From assembly GCA_963520725.1 (NCBI GenBank), contig CAUQSG010000001.1, positions 55,748 to 119,747 of the forward strand: a stretch of 64,000 nucleotides of DNA. Reading direction: 5' to 3'. The stretch's first letter is position 1; each line of letters opens with the position of its first letter. The position numbers and the translations under genes were made by a program. Shown one piece after another: positions 50,844 through 60,017 of the stretch. A model generated the notes under the pieces. That model did not search any database, was not told where the DNA came from, and saw only the letters and a list, made by a program, of their open reading frames with translations. Source of the DNA: JABCPE02 sp963520725. GTDB taxonomy: Bacteria > Bacteroidota > Bacteroidia > Flavobacteriales > Weeksellaceae.

Positions 50844-51941
50844 TTATAAGAAATAATTTATAGGGTTGGTATTAATGCTTGATTTTGAAACTGCAAATGT
50901 AGTGAATTTTTCTGATAAAATTTCATATAATTGTTGAACTACAAATTGCTCCGACTCAAAATGCCCGATATCACACAGCAAAATTCTATTTTCAGCCGTG
51001 AAAAAATCGTGATATTTCATATCTGCGGTGAGGTAGGCATCGCATTGGTTTTGCAGGGCATTTTTGATTCCGCTGGCTCCGCTGCCGCCTAAAACAGCCA
51101 CTTTTTTTATCTTTTTACTAGTAAAACTGCTGTGGCGGATGATTTTTAAATCAAATTTTTCTTTCACGAAATTCAGAAATTCTTTTTCCTCCATTTCCTC
51201 AGGCAATTCGCCAAACATTCCCAAGCCAGAATATTGGTTTTCGTTTTCTATCGCATAGATTTGGTAGGCAACTTCCTCGTAAGGATGAGCGAATTTCATA
51301 GCGGAAATAATCTGATTTTTTTTGAATTTTTCAAAAATCACAGAAAGCTGGATTTCATTGACTTTTTCAGTTGTTCCTTTTTTGCCCAAAAACGGATTAG
51401 AACCGTCTATCGGGCGGAAAGTTCCCTCGCCACCAATGCTGAAACTGCATTCATCATAAAAACCGATGTTCCCTGCTCCTGCCTCAAATAGAGCCTTTTT
51501 GACCTGCTCGACATAATCCACAGGAACATAAGTGATTAGCTGTAAAAGATTTTCTTTTTTTGGAATTAAAATTTTGAGATGGTCTAAACCTAATTCTTTG
51601 CAAATTCTGTGATTCACACCGAAATAATGATTGTCCAGCGCGGTGTGCAGGGCGATGATGGCGATTTTGTTTTCTATCGCTTTCAGGACGGCTTTTTCTA
51701 CATAATTTTTGCCAGTGATAGACTTTAATCCTGAAAAAATAATCGGATGAAAGGTCAAAATCACATTTGCATTTTTCTGTACAGCTTCCTCTACGACGCT
51801 TTCCAAGACATCGTGACAGATTAAAACGCCTGTGATTTCCCGCTCTGGATTTCCGCAGAGAAGTCCCACATTATCAAAGTCTTCCGCCTGTTGAAGAGGA
51901 ATGATTTGGCTGATTTCTTTTATTAGGTTTTGTATTGTCAT
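50844..51941 (-). CDS. Nif3-like dinuclear metal center protein
   Basis: 365-residue Nif3/YqfO family protein that forms hexamers with a two-metal site; some members have been linked to GTP cyclohydrolase-related or DNA damage roles, but its activity is unsettled. Seen: EDFDNVGLLCGNP, ILTFHPIIFSGLKSI (first metal His), ALHTALDNHYFGVNHRI (Asp and His) and GHFESEQFVVQQLYE (His/Glu) near the C-terminus. A middle insert of about 110 residues (VKKALFEAGAGNIGFYDECSFS) is the usual PII-like domain. Promoter box TATTTTTG is 26 nt upstream. Confidence 0.92.
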   Translation of the reverse strand: MTIQNLIKEISQIIPLQQAEDFDNVGLLCGNPEREITGVLICHDVLESVVEEAVQKNANVILTFHPIIFSGLKSITGKNYVEKAVLKAIENKIAIIALHTALDNHYFGVNHRICKELGLDHLKILIPKKENLLQLITYVPVDYVEQVKKALFEAGAGNIGFYDECSFSIGGEGTFRPIDGSNPFLGKKGTTEKVNEIQLSVIFEKFKKNQIISAMKFAHPYEEVAYQIYAIENENQYSGLGMFGELPEEMEEKEFLNFVKEKFDLKIIRHSSFTSKKIKKVAVLGGSGASGIKNALQNQCDAYLTADMKYHDFFTAENRILLCDIGHFESEQFVVQQLYEILSEKFTTFAVSKSSINTNPINYFL

Positions 51942-51967
51942 TTTAATGAAATTATCAAGAATTTTGA

Positions 51968-51975
51968 CAAAAATA
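51968..51975 (-). promoter_or_regulatory. -7 promoter box of the Nif3 transcript
   Basis: TATTTTTG on the minus strand, 26 nt before the Nif3 start, next to the terminator of the peptidyl-prolyl isomerase gene. Confidence 0.5.
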
Positions 51976-51977
51976 AA

Positions 51978-52006
51978 AAAGAACTTCTAATTTAGAAGCT
52001 CTTTTT
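51978..52006 (-). terminator. Terminator after the cyclophilin-FKBP gene
   Basis: Stem AAGAACTTCTAA / TTAGAAGCTCTT (one or two mismatches) with a T run on the minus strand, just beyond the stop codon at 52011. Confidence 0.7.
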
Positions 52007-52010
52007 CAAT

Positions 52011-53063
52011 CTATTTTACTCTTATTAATTCTACATCGAAAATCAGCCAAGCATTAGGTGGAATCACTCCGCCAGCGCCTCTTGCTCCGTAGCCTAGTTC
52101 AGAAGGGATAAGAAGAGTAGCTGCATCGCCTTCTTTTAGAAGCATGATTCCTTCGTCCCAGCCTTTAATCACTTGACCAACGCCAATAGGAATTTCTATC
52201 GGTTCTCCTCTTCTGAAAGAGTTGTCAAACTCCTGTCCATTTACAAGTCTTCCTGCGTAGTGAACAGAAACCACATCTCCTTTCTGAGGCTGTTTTCCGT
52301 TTCCTTGTTTTGTTATTTTATAGAACAAACCAGATGGCATCTGCTGCATTCCTTCTTTTAGAGAAGCGAATTTTTTCTCCTGCTCTTGTCTGTTTTTTTC
52401 TTGGATTTTATTTTTACCTTCATTGAAGATTTTTGCGGCATCATAAGATTTGTAGCTGTCACCTTTAGTGAAGATTTCTACTTTTTTGATTACGACATCT
52501 TCTTTTGGTTTGTCCTGAGCTCCTTTTTCTACCGTTGCGATAGCATCGATAGTTTCCAGACCACTGATTACTTTACCGAAAATAGTGTGTCTTCCATCTA
52601 GCCAAGGTGTAGCCACTTCTGTGATGAAGAACTGAGAACCGTTTGTATTAGGGCCGGAGTTTGCCATAGAAAGGTAACCTTTTCCTTCGTGTCTCAAATC
52701 ATTTTTTTCATCATCAAATTTGTACCCTGGGTCGCCCATTCCAGTTCCTGTAGGGTCACCACCTTGGATCATGAAGTCTTTAATCACTCTATGGAAGATG
52801 ATTCCATCGTAGTAAGGCTGTCCTTTTCCTTTCGCCTTGTTTTCTATAGTTCCTTGTGCTAGTCCTACGAAGTTAGCCACTGTAACAGGAGCTTCTTTGT
52901 CAAAGAACTGGATAATCATGTCTCCTTTTGAGGTTTCCATTTTTGCATAAACTCCATCAGGAAGTTGTTCGTAAAATGCTTTGTCTATATTCATTTTTTT
53001 ATAAATAGGTTTACAGTTTGTTAAAATTAAAGCAGAAATTAATAAGAATAAGATTCTTTTCAT
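52011..53063 (-). CDS. Lipoprotein with fused cyclophilin and FKBP isomerase domains
   Basis: 350-residue outer-membrane or periplasmic folding enzyme. Lipoprotein signal (MKRILFLLISALILTNC, Cys 17). Cyclophilin domain (about 40-195) with FHRVIKDFMIQGGDPTGTG, MANSGPNTNGSQFFI and WLDGRHTIFGKVI, all catalytic positions present. A charged linker leads to an FKBP domain (about 245-350) with SVHYAGRLVNGQEFDNS, VIKGWDEGIMLLKEGD and SELGYGARGAGGVIPPNAWLIF. The double-domain arrangement occurs in several Bacteroidota. It follows the GldI-like gene by 12 nt. Confidence 0.93.
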   Translation of the reverse strand: MKRILFLLISALILTNCKPIYKKMNIDKAFYEQLPDGVYAKMETSKGDMIIQFFDKEAPVTVANFVGLAQGTIENKAKGKGQPYYDGIIFHRVIKDFMIQGGDPTGTGMGDPGYKFDDEKNDLRHEGKGYLSMANSGPNTNGSQFFITEVATPWLDGRHTIFGKVISGLETIDAIATVEKGAQDKPKEDVVIKKVEIFTKGDSYKSYDAAKIFNEGKNKIQEKNRQEQEKKFASLKEGMQQMPSGLFYKITKQGNGKQPQKGDVVSVHYAGRLVNGQEFDNSFRRGEPIEIPIGVGQVIKGWDEGIMLLKEGDAATLLIPSELGYGARGAGGVIPPNAWLIFDVELIRVK

Positions 53064-53075
53064 AATATTAAAAAA

Positions 53076-53585
53076 TTATTTTATAAGTTTTAGTTTAATG
53101 ATTAGAGGCATGTCGTAAGGGATTTGGTCGCCATCTCCATAAGTCCCATACGCCAGAACGGAAGGAACGAGAAGGGTGGCTTCTTCATCAGGATTTAGAT
53201 ACCGAACGGCATCCTCTATGGCATCTAGTTCCTCAAATTTTCCGAGAGGAGCATTTTTATGAACTTTAGGTTTTTCGTAGAATTTTTGTAAATCAAAATC
53301 ATACAATTCATACTGAAAAGAGACTAATTCTCCATCTTGTTTTTTCTTTCTTTGTTCCATATTTTCTATACTACTCCAGTAGTTGAGCTGGGTAGGATAG
53401 AATTTCTCTTTCTGTTTGGAAATCCATTCTTGGATTTGTTCTCTTTCCATGGTGTTCAGCTGTTTTGCTCTGTTTTTGGAAACGCCCATTTCTTCATTGG
53501 ACATTCCTCCCACAGGCGTGTAGACCTGCGCATTTTTGGAGCAGGAAACAAATAAAAAACCGATGATAAAAACTATATTTTTCAT
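53076..53585 (-). CDS. GldI-like FKBP-type lipoprotein
   Basis: 169 residues. Lipoprotein signal (MKNIVFIIGFLFVSC), a helical linker (NTMEREQIQEWISKQKEKFYP) and a partial FKBP domain at the end (GELVSFQYELYDF, YLNPDEEATLLVPSVLAYG, PYDMPLIIKLKLIK). The layout matches GldI, a peptidyl-prolyl isomerase needed for gliding and type IX secretion in Flavobacterium. It is shorter than a full FKBP and may be weakly active. Overlap of 4 nt with the upstream gene. Confidence 0.8.
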   Translation of the reverse strand: MKNIVFIIGFLFVSCSKNAQVYTPVGGMSNEEMGVSKNRAKQLNTMEREQIQEWISKQKEKFYPTQLNYWSSIENMEQRKKKQDGELVSFQYELYDFDLQKFYEKPKVHKNAPLGKFEELDAIEDAVRYLNPDEEATLLVPSVLAYGTYGDGDQIPYDMPLIIKLKLIK

Positions 53586-54070
53586 AAATAAATTTTAGCC
53601 CAGCTTTTTTCTAATGGCAGCAGGAAGCCAGATAAATAGTCATTGTATGTTTCTTTGGAAAAATCAAAAACTTCTATATTCTGTGGGATAGAGCCGTTTT
53701 TTATTCCTTTTTTGAAGTCAAGGAGGTTGATGGTTTTGGTTTCTCTATTTTCTATGTAAGAAACTTTCATTCTGTTCAAAAAATCCAGCCCAAATTCCGT
53801 GTCGATATCCCTTATCATACTCGTAAGCGAATCTACCGAGCATCCACCAGCTTTGGCGTTTTCTTCATCGATGAAGATGATGAGAAACAGATTTCTTTCT
53901 ATTTTAAAAGATGCCGAAAGCGGCTCTCCATGCGTAGTCCAGTCTGATAAAAAATCATTTATTCTTTCTGAAATGACCTGTATTTCCTCTGATTTTAGAA
54001 CACGGGAAGATGGATAAATCATTATCCTAGGGTTTTTAGCCTCTATGCTATCGGGAGTTTCTGCTTTCAC
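53582..54070 (-). CDS. Conserved Bacteroidota protein of unknown function
   Basis: 162-residue soluble protein. I recognise the pattern MIYPSSRVLKSEE...FLSDWTTHGEPLSASFKIE...AGGCSVDSL...GLDFLNRMKVSY from a Bacteroidota family that databases sometimes name ABC transporter ATPase. No Walker motifs are present, so that name looks wrong. The only start reaching the family N-terminus is GTG 54070; ATG 54022 would cut it. It heads a three-gene transcript with the GldI-like and cyclophilin-FKBP genes, so a link to envelope folding is possible. Confidence 0.8.
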   Translation of the reverse strand: MKAETPDSIEAKNPRIMIYPSSRVLKSEEIQVISERINDFLSDWTTHGEPLSASFKIERNLFLIIFIDEENAKAGGCSVDSLTSMIRDIDTEFGLDFLNRMKVSYIENRETKTINLLDFKKGIKNGSIPQNIEVFDFSKETYNDYLSGFLLPLEKSWAKIYL

Positions 54071-54095
54071 AATTAAAGTATTATAACTTGGGAGG

Positions 54096-54103
54096 CAAAT
54101 TTA
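54096..54103 (-). promoter_or_regulatory. -7 promoter box of the GldI-like transcript
   Basis: TAAATTTG on the minus strand, 25 nt before GTG 54070, supporting the GTG start. Confidence 0.6.
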
Positions 54104-54216
54104 GTAATTCTTTTTTATTCATAATGTAAATTTTCTTAATAGATATGTAATTAGCATCTTAAGATTTTGAATATTCTTTTTAATTTAAAACTGATAAATA
54201 TCATTGTTTTAATAGG

Positions 54217-54245
54217 TTGTAATTGCTTGTGATTTAATAACTTTG
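54217..54245 (+). promoter_or_regulatory. Promoter of the PKD-domain gene
   Basis: TTG (54217-54219), 18-nt spacer, TAACTTTG (54238-54245). Fits the phylum's -33/-7 promoter well and ends 26 nt before the ATG. Confidence 0.7.
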
Positions 54246-54271
54246 AAAGATGAAATACAAAAATTTTACTT

Positions 54272-57200
54272 ATGAGAAAATTTTTATTGTTGTTGAATTT
54301 CTTCGTCATTTTCAACAGTTATGGACAGAGTCTTGTGTCCAAGTTTGATGTAGCATCTAATGGTGCTAATTCGGTTGCTTTTGTAGATAAGAGTATTATA
54401 GGGACTCCTATATCTTATCAGTGGGAATTTCAGGGAGGGGTACCAGCTGTATCCACAGAGAAAAGCCCTAAGGTATCTTATTCCTCACCAGGGAAATATA
54501 GTGTAAAATTAAAAGTTACAGATGCTAAAGGCGTTACCTCTACATCTGTGAGAACATTAGAAGTGTCCTATACAGTAGCAAAAGAAATAGATCTGAGCAC
54601 AGGAACTAAAGAAAATGGGACTCTGATGTCTGAGAATGGAGAAAAAGATACAGATTGGACACATTATTTGGATGAAAAGCTAACTATTGGAACAATTCCA
54701 CATACTAGAAAACCATATGTGACTGCTCAGCCACAATATGACAGCTGGTCTTCTGCTTCACTAAAAGGGAAAGCATTGGTGACGAGATGGATTACAACAA
54801 ATACTGGAGGTAAAGATACTAGATGTTATTATGTTAGTAAAACTTTTAAAGTTCCAACTGAAGGAACTTTAGATTTAAAAGCTCTTGCGTATACTCGAAA
54901 TTGGGTGTATTTAGTTAAGAAAAATCCAGATGGAACAAAAGATAAAAAAAGAATAGCAAAAACAAATTGGGTAGAACATGAAAAAGCACCAAAAGGATGG
55001 TTAAACTCAAGAACTCCAGAAGTGATTGATTATAAATTGGAGCAAGGGGAGTATTATATCATGGTTGAGGTTTATACAGGATTGTCAAATGATAAACCAT
55101 CAATAGATGTAAATGCAAAAGTTAGTTTAGGCAAAGGGATAAATGCTGTTCTGTCTCCCCCTGCTGATTTTAAAGCAAATCCGACCATAATTAATTTTGG
55201 AGAAAATGTGCAGTTTTCTAATATTTCTGCAGGAACTCCAGTTCGCCAAAGTTGGACATTTACAGATGCAGGAAATCATGTAACAGATAAACAAAAAAAT
55301 CCACTCATTAAATTCAAAAGTGTGGGATATCATAATGTAGAATTAACAGTAGATTATGATAAAAAAATGTCATCAACTTTAAGCATAGACAACTACATAA
55401 AAGTACAAGGGCTGGACTACACTAAAGCTCCTAATAGTTACATATTTGACCATAAAAGTTCAAATAGTGGATTATTTATCCCTGTGAAAAAAGCTTATGA
55501 AATGTGGAAAAATGGACTTCACATTGAAGGAGGAGCAGTGCCTAATGGGCAAGCTGTAGCAGAGGTGTATTGGGAAGATGTACACGGATTGATAAGAACA
55601 AAACCAAATTATCAACTGGAAATCATAGGCTCAAGAGAGTCTGCAAAAATAAAAGTGCCTGTTAATAAAGCTAAAGAAGGAAATGCACTAATAGTATATA
55701 AAGTTAATGGTGAAATATACTGGTCATGGCATGTATGGGTTACAGATGATCCTAGCAAAGGAACTAACTATATGGCTTATGATAAAACCAAAAGACTTAG
55801 AAATGATGGTGTAAAAGAACTTATACCTAAAGCGGAATGGGGCTGGATGGATCGTAACTTGGGTGCTGTTTCTAGCAGCCTTACAGAGGAAGGCTGGAAC
55901 AGAAACAATGGACTACTATACCAATGGGGAAGAAAAGACCCTATTCCACCCCTAGTAACTAGAGGATGGGATTTTTATGAAGTTTCTGGTACAGTAGGAA
56001 GAGTAGGGAATATAAACTCACATAACAATAATGTAACTAAGAGTTTGGAAGGAAATATGGTAGAGTATGTTTCTTTTTCTGACGCAGAATTAAAAGAGAA
56101 TATCAAGCGTTCTATTCGTAATCCTATGAGTCTTATTTATGTGAATGATGACAAATCTAAAGAGCAAGCATACTACATTTTTCGTGACAAGGATGGTAAA
56201 ATAAAAGGTAAATCGGCTGTCAATTGGTTTGGAACCCCTCCTTTCATTAAGGATGAACGGTCAATAGCAAAAGTAAATCTTTGGTCAGATAATTCTCAAG
56301 GTGGAGTCTCTAATCCGTGGGGCGCATTCAATGATTCACAAGGTAAATATATTGGTCCAAACGAGGAGACTCTTGAAAAAATAGTGAGCCCTTATCGAGA
56401 TAAATCTTCATATGATCCATGCCCTAATGGCTGGAGAGTCCCTTCAATGTTGACAGCAAATACTACATTTGGATTGAACATGCAAGATCCGGCCCAAGCG
56501 CAGGTTCCAAATAAAGAATTGGAGCAAGATATTCCTCTGATACTTAGTCCTTTTGGTCCTAAAACATTCAAACATAATAAAGGTCAAGTATATACCATCA
56601 AACCAACCAATGATGATATGGATGATTTTCTGAAAGGGATAAAAATGTATCCTGAGATGGGGGCTGATTTATCTTCTGTTAATGGACAAAATATGGGGGT
56701 GTTTCCTGGTACAGGGATGCTATCAAGGGTTGAACATGATGGAGAATATAGTGATATGCATGAGACCTATCTTTGGACTGCTACAATGGGAAGATGGGAT
56801 CTATCTTCTATACTAACAACAAAACCAATATCTTTTAGAACAGTTCCAGATCTCAGTCGAAAAGATATTATTCCAGATCCAAATATGCCGTCACTAAGGG
56901 GACTTTATGCATACAACCCTCTGTATTGGGAGAGAACATCTTCTGATGCTATGGGGGTACGCTGTATAAAGGATCCTCTGTATGTGGTGAATGAATATGA
57001 CTTCCCTACAGAATATTTCAGAGATGAGATAACATATCCTACATTCACTGATGGACTTGAAAATCCTAATTCCTATCAAATAGTTAAAAAACCTGTAGAA
57101 TCTATCATTAAAATACCAATTAACAAGGCGTTTTCTGTACATAGTGAGCATTTGGATAATAAGCAAATATTAAAAAATACCAACTATAATAATTTGAAAG

Positions 57201-58765
57201 TTAATGTGCATTGGACTACTAACAAAGATCTTATTAAGCATGTTTCTATTTCAAAAACCAATCCAGCTAATTTAGCAGAGATAAATAATACATTTATTAA
57301 TGTAAAAATAACAGCTAATCAAAGTGGAAATGCGGTAGTTACTCTACATAATGGAAGTATTGTTAATCCTGTGTATTGGTCTTGGCATATTTGGGTAACA
57401 GATTCTGAGGTGAAAACAGTAAGGTATGTTACTACTGAACCTAATACAGCAGCATATAACTATATAAATTATGCAGATGATGACCATGTAATAGACTCTG
57501 AATTTATGGACAGAAACTTAGGAGCATTGGATGCTTTTCCATCTGTAGTAAAAATAGAATCTCCATCTGTTCAAGAACTAAATAAAATAAAAGTATCTGG
57601 AGGTATGCAGTACCAATGGGGAAGAAAAGATCCTATACCTTCTTTTATCAATCCTGATGGTTCTTCTTACTTTATTTATTTAGGGAATACTAATGCTGTT
57701 GGGCAGACATCTTATACAGAACTGAATAGTGGTAATTATGAAAGTAGATTTGTGGTGCCATATAAGAGTTATGCTAATAATGTGTTATCAACAGATAAAA
57801 TATCTGATAAGGTAAGTAAGGTTTTGAGCTATTCTGTTAAAAATCCTTTAGTGTTTATGATTCCAAGTAAACAGGTTATTCGCCACAAAAACACAACTGC
57901 TTATACTAATGGAATGGATTGGCTTATAGATGAATCTAATATTGCTTCTGATAGATGGGGGCGAGCAGATAGGAAGTCTCCATTTGATCCTTGTCCAGAA
58001 GGATGGAGGGTTCCTGATGCTTCACATGTAGATATAACTCCTCCTAGAGATTTTGGAAGATCACCTTGGGGAAAAGGGAAGAGGGATCGAACAAAAAAAG
58101 AATTTCTTAATGGATGGTATAGTATAGAAGAATATTTTAACGGAAAAATAATAAAATCGTCTCTTGGATATGTTTTTGAAGATGGGGGATATTATATAGG
58201 AAATTATCCATTCACTGGTGCTAGAGGTTATAGAAATGTGCTTTATGGTGGCGCTATTACATCCAAAGTAAATGAAACACATATGGGAGTTTGGACTAGT
58301 GCTATGGGTGATGCTTTGTTAGGAAGACCTCGAGCTCTTGTGATAGATAAAAATGGAGCAATGAGTGTGTTTGAAAATAGCTTGGATCCATATTTTGCTA
58401 TGAATTGTAGATGTGTAAAAATCAAAACAACAGCTGATGGTAAGCAAGAAGGAGCTATTCCAAGACTACCTATACCTAAATACACTGTACCAAAACCAGC
58501 AAAACCATTAGCAGCGAATACAGTTCAGAATATGCTTAAAGAGGAGAAAACCTTAAAGGCTTATCCTAATCCTGTAACTGATATTCTAATGATAGATGGA
58601 GAGTCAGGGAAAGAATATTTTTATCAGTTGTATGACAAAAATGGAAAAATGCTGAAAGAGGGTAAATTTGTGAATAATCAAATAAATATAAGTAATTTGT
58701 TACCTGACATTTATCTGATACGAATAAATAACTCTAAAGAAGCTATAAAAATTATAAAAAAATAA
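54272..58765 (+). CDS. Secreted PKD-domain protein with T9SS type A sorting signal
   Basis: 1497 residues. Signal peptide ending NSYGQ. PKD domain 1 (about 20-100; KVSYSSPGKYSVKLKVTD), a region of unknown fold, PKD domain 2 (about 300-380). Two large modules then follow (about 390-885 and 925-1395). Each has YWSWHvWVTD, a FMDRNLGA motif, a YQWGRKDPIP motif and DPCPxGWRVP, the last typical of FISUMP/fibrobacter-type surface domains. The last 75 residues are a T9SS sorting domain (YPNPVTDILMIDG, LYDKNGKML). It is exported by type IX secretion and attached to or released from the surface. A terminator follows. Confidence 0.92.
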   Translation: MRKFLLLLNFFVIFNSYGQSLVSKFDVASNGANSVAFVDKSIIGTPISYQWEFQGGVPAVSTEKSPKVSYSSPGKYSVKLKVTDAKGVTSTSVRTLEVSYTVAKEIDLSTGTKENGTLMSENGEKDTDWTHYLDEKLTIGTIPHTRKPYVTAQPQYDSWSSASLKGKALVTRWITTNTGGKDTRCYYVSKTFKVPTEGTLDLKALAYTRNWVYLVKKNPDGTKDKKRIAKTNWVEHEKAPKGWLNSRTPEVIDYKLEQGEYYIMVEVYTGLSNDKPSIDVNAKVSLGKGINAVLSPPADFKANPTIINFGENVQFSNISAGTPVRQSWTFTDAGNHVTDKQKNPLIKFKSVGYHNVELTVDYDKKMSSTLSIDNYIKVQGLDYTKAPNSYIFDHKSSNSGLFIPVKKAYEMWKNGLHIEGGAVPNGQAVAEVYWEDVHGLIRTKPNYQLEIIGSRESAKIKVPVNKAKEGNALIVYKVNGEIYWSWHVWVTDDPSKGTNYMAYDKTKRLRNDGVKELIPKAEWGWMDRNLGAVSSSLTEEGWNRNNGLLYQWGRKDPIPPLVTRGWDFYEVSGTVGRVGNINSHNNNVTKSLEGNMVEYVSFSDAELKENIKRSIRNPMSLIYVNDDKSKEQAYYIFRDKDGKIKGKSAVNWFGTPPFIKDERSIAKVNLWSDNSQGGVSNPWGAFNDSQGKYIGPNEETLEKIVSPYRDKSSYDPCPNGWRVPSMLTANTTFGLNMQDPAQAQVPNKELEQDIPLILSPFGPKTFKHNKGQVYTIKPTNDDMDDFLKGIKMYPEMGADLSSVNGQNMGVFPGTGMLSRVEHDGEYSDMHETYLWTATMGRWDLSSILTTKPISFRTVPDLSRKDIIPDPNMPSLRGLYAYNPLYWERTSSDAMGVRCIKDPLYVVNEYDFPTEYFRDEITYPTFTDGLENPNSYQIVKKPVESIIKIPINKAFSVHSEHLDNKQILKNTNYNNLKVNVHWTTNKDLIKHVSISKTNPANLAEINNTFINVKITANQSGNAVVTLHNGSIVNPVYWSWHIWVTDSEVKTVRYVTTEPNTAAYNYINYADDDHVIDSEFMDRNLGALDAFPSVVKIESPSVQELNKIKVSGGMQYQWGRKDPIPSFINPDGSSYFIYLGNTNAVGQTSYTELNSGNYESRFVVPYKSYANNVLSTDKISDKVSKVLSYSVKNPLVFMIPSKQVIRHKNTTAYTNGMDWLIDESNIASDRWGRADRKSPFDPCPEGWRVPDASHVDITPPRDFGRSPWGKGKRDRTKKEFLNGWYSIEEYFNGKIIKSSLGYVFEDGGYYIGNYPFTGARGYRNVLYGGAITSKVNETHMGVWTSAMGDALLGRPRALVIDKNGAMSVFENSLDPYFAMNCRCVKIKTTADGKQEGAIPRLPIPKYTVPKPAKPLAANTVQNMLKEEKTLKAYPNPVTDILMIDGESGKEYFYQLYDKNGKMLKEGKFVNNQINISNLLPDIYLIRINNSKEAIKIIKK

Positions 58766-58772
58766 TGTAAAT

Positions 58773-58802
58773 AAAAAGCCCTCCTTGAAAGAGGGCTTTT
58801 TT
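58773..58802. terminator. Terminator between the PKD gene and the MlaD-type gene
   Basis: AAAAAGCCCTC / GAGGGCTTTTT stem with a 7-nt loop and T run, between convergent genes. It can serve both. Confidence 0.9.
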
Positions 58803-58823
58803 ATTATCAAATAAAATTGTTAT

Positions 58824-59756
58824 TTATTTCTTCCCAAAAACAGAAATATTGATGTATTTCTTAGGGTTTTGTTTTAAATCACTTATAAGCTCATTTAGTG
58901 AGTTAGAAGTTTTTGTTAAATTATTGTAAAGTTCTTCGTCTTTCATTAGTTTTCCTAGAGAGCCTTCTCCACGGTTTATTCCTGCGATTACTTGGTTTAG
59001 TTGATTGGCTGTTTTGCTGAGCTCTTCTATAGATTGGTTAAGTTTTTTAGCATCTATTTCATCTGCTACTTTTCCAAATTTATCTACTGTATTTTTCGTG
59101 GAAACCATCGTTTGGTTTGCATTATCTAGTAGAGAGCTTATTTTATGCTCATTAGAAGACAAAAGTCTGTTGGTTTGGTCGGCTGTAGTTTTAAAAGCTG
59201 ATACAGTGGCGTTTAGATTAGCCAAAAGTTGTTTTATTTCTCTTCTGTTCTGCTCGTCTAGGATTTTATTTGTGCTAGCCAGTGTAGAATCTACTTTTGT
59301 AAGAACGCTGGAAACTTTCGGTCCCATTTCGGATGCCATTGCATTGATAGCAGAAAGCTGGAATTTTCCTCCTAATGTATCACCATCTTTTGCAATTTTA
59401 TTATCATAAACCAAATTGATTTTCAGTTGCTTACCGCCCATTAAACTTGGTTCAAAGATTTCTACTGGTGAGTTTTTAGAGAAAGAATACTGGTCATCCA
59501 CAGAAATTCTTACCACGAAACTTATTTTGCCATCTTTAGATGTTATAGGAATAATCTGGTCTACTAATCCAACTTTCAATCCATTGATAGTGACTGCGTT
59601 AGAGGGTTCTAGTCCATCTACATTGTCATATTTTACAAAGAAAAAATTATCCGTAGAAAATACATTTTTCCCTTTCAAAAACTGAAAAAATAACATGAAA
59701 CTTACAATTGCAAAAATTGCAATAAGTCCCGCTTTTACTTCTTTTGATAAATTCAT
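58824..59756 (-). CDS. MlaD-type MCE-domain protein
   Basis: 310 residues from ATG 59756 (an upstream in-frame codon would add an unlikely hydrophobic stretch). One N-terminal helix (VKAGLIAIFAIVSFMLFFQFL), then an MCE domain (about 35-130; YDNVDGLEPSNAVTINGLKVG, PVEIFEPSLMGGKQLKINL), then a long coiled-coil tail. This fits MlaD, the periplasmic lipid-binding subunit of ABC systems that move phospholipids to or from the outer membrane. The ATPase and permease are not in this window. Promoter box TATCTTTG is 29 nt upstream. Confidence 0.92.
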   Translation of the reverse strand: MNLSKEVKAGLIAIFAIVSFMLFFQFLKGKNVFSTDNFFFVKYDNVDGLEPSNAVTINGLKVGLVDQIIPITSKDGKISFVVRISVDDQYSFSKNSPVEIFEPSLMGGKQLKINLVYDNKIAKDGDTLGGKFQLSAINAMASEMGPKVSSVLTKVDSTLASTNKILDEQNRREIKQLLANLNATVSAFKTTADQTNRLLSSNEHKISSLLDNANQTMVSTKNTVDKFGKVADEIDAKKLNQSIEELSKTANQLNQVIAGINRGEGSLGKLMKDEELYNNLTKTSNSLNELISDLKQNPKKYINISVFGKK

Positions 59757-59785
59757 TATTATATATGATGTATATTTTGAGGGTG

Positions 59786-59793
59786 CAAAGATA
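59786..59793 (-). promoter_or_regulatory. -7 promoter box of the MlaD-type gene
   Basis: TATCTTTG on the minus strand, 29 nt before ATG 59756, which supports that start. Confidence 0.6.
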
Positions 59794-59969
59794 AGAAAAA
59801 TCAAAATTATAAAAACAGGCTTTTGTTAATAAAATGTTAATAAAAAGTTTAAAAAAATGCAGACACCCAAAAAGCCTTAAATTCCCTGAAAACAGCAATT
59901 TTAGTTTTAAAGTTTTGTTAAAAAACGGACTAACTGACAAAAATCATTTTTATTTTTGTCGAGTTTTTC

Positions 59970-59977
59970 TAACTTTG
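59970..59977 (+). promoter_or_regulatory. -7 promoter box of the NlpC/P60 gene
   Basis: TAACTTTG, 40 nt before the ATG. A second match, TATTTTTG, lies at 59951-59958. A TGACAAAAATCA element lies at 59935-59946, like half of the lon palindrome. Confidence 0.55.
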
Positions 59978-60017
59978 CCCCGTTCAAAATAGAAGTAACT
60001 CAAAAAGTTTACCCCCT

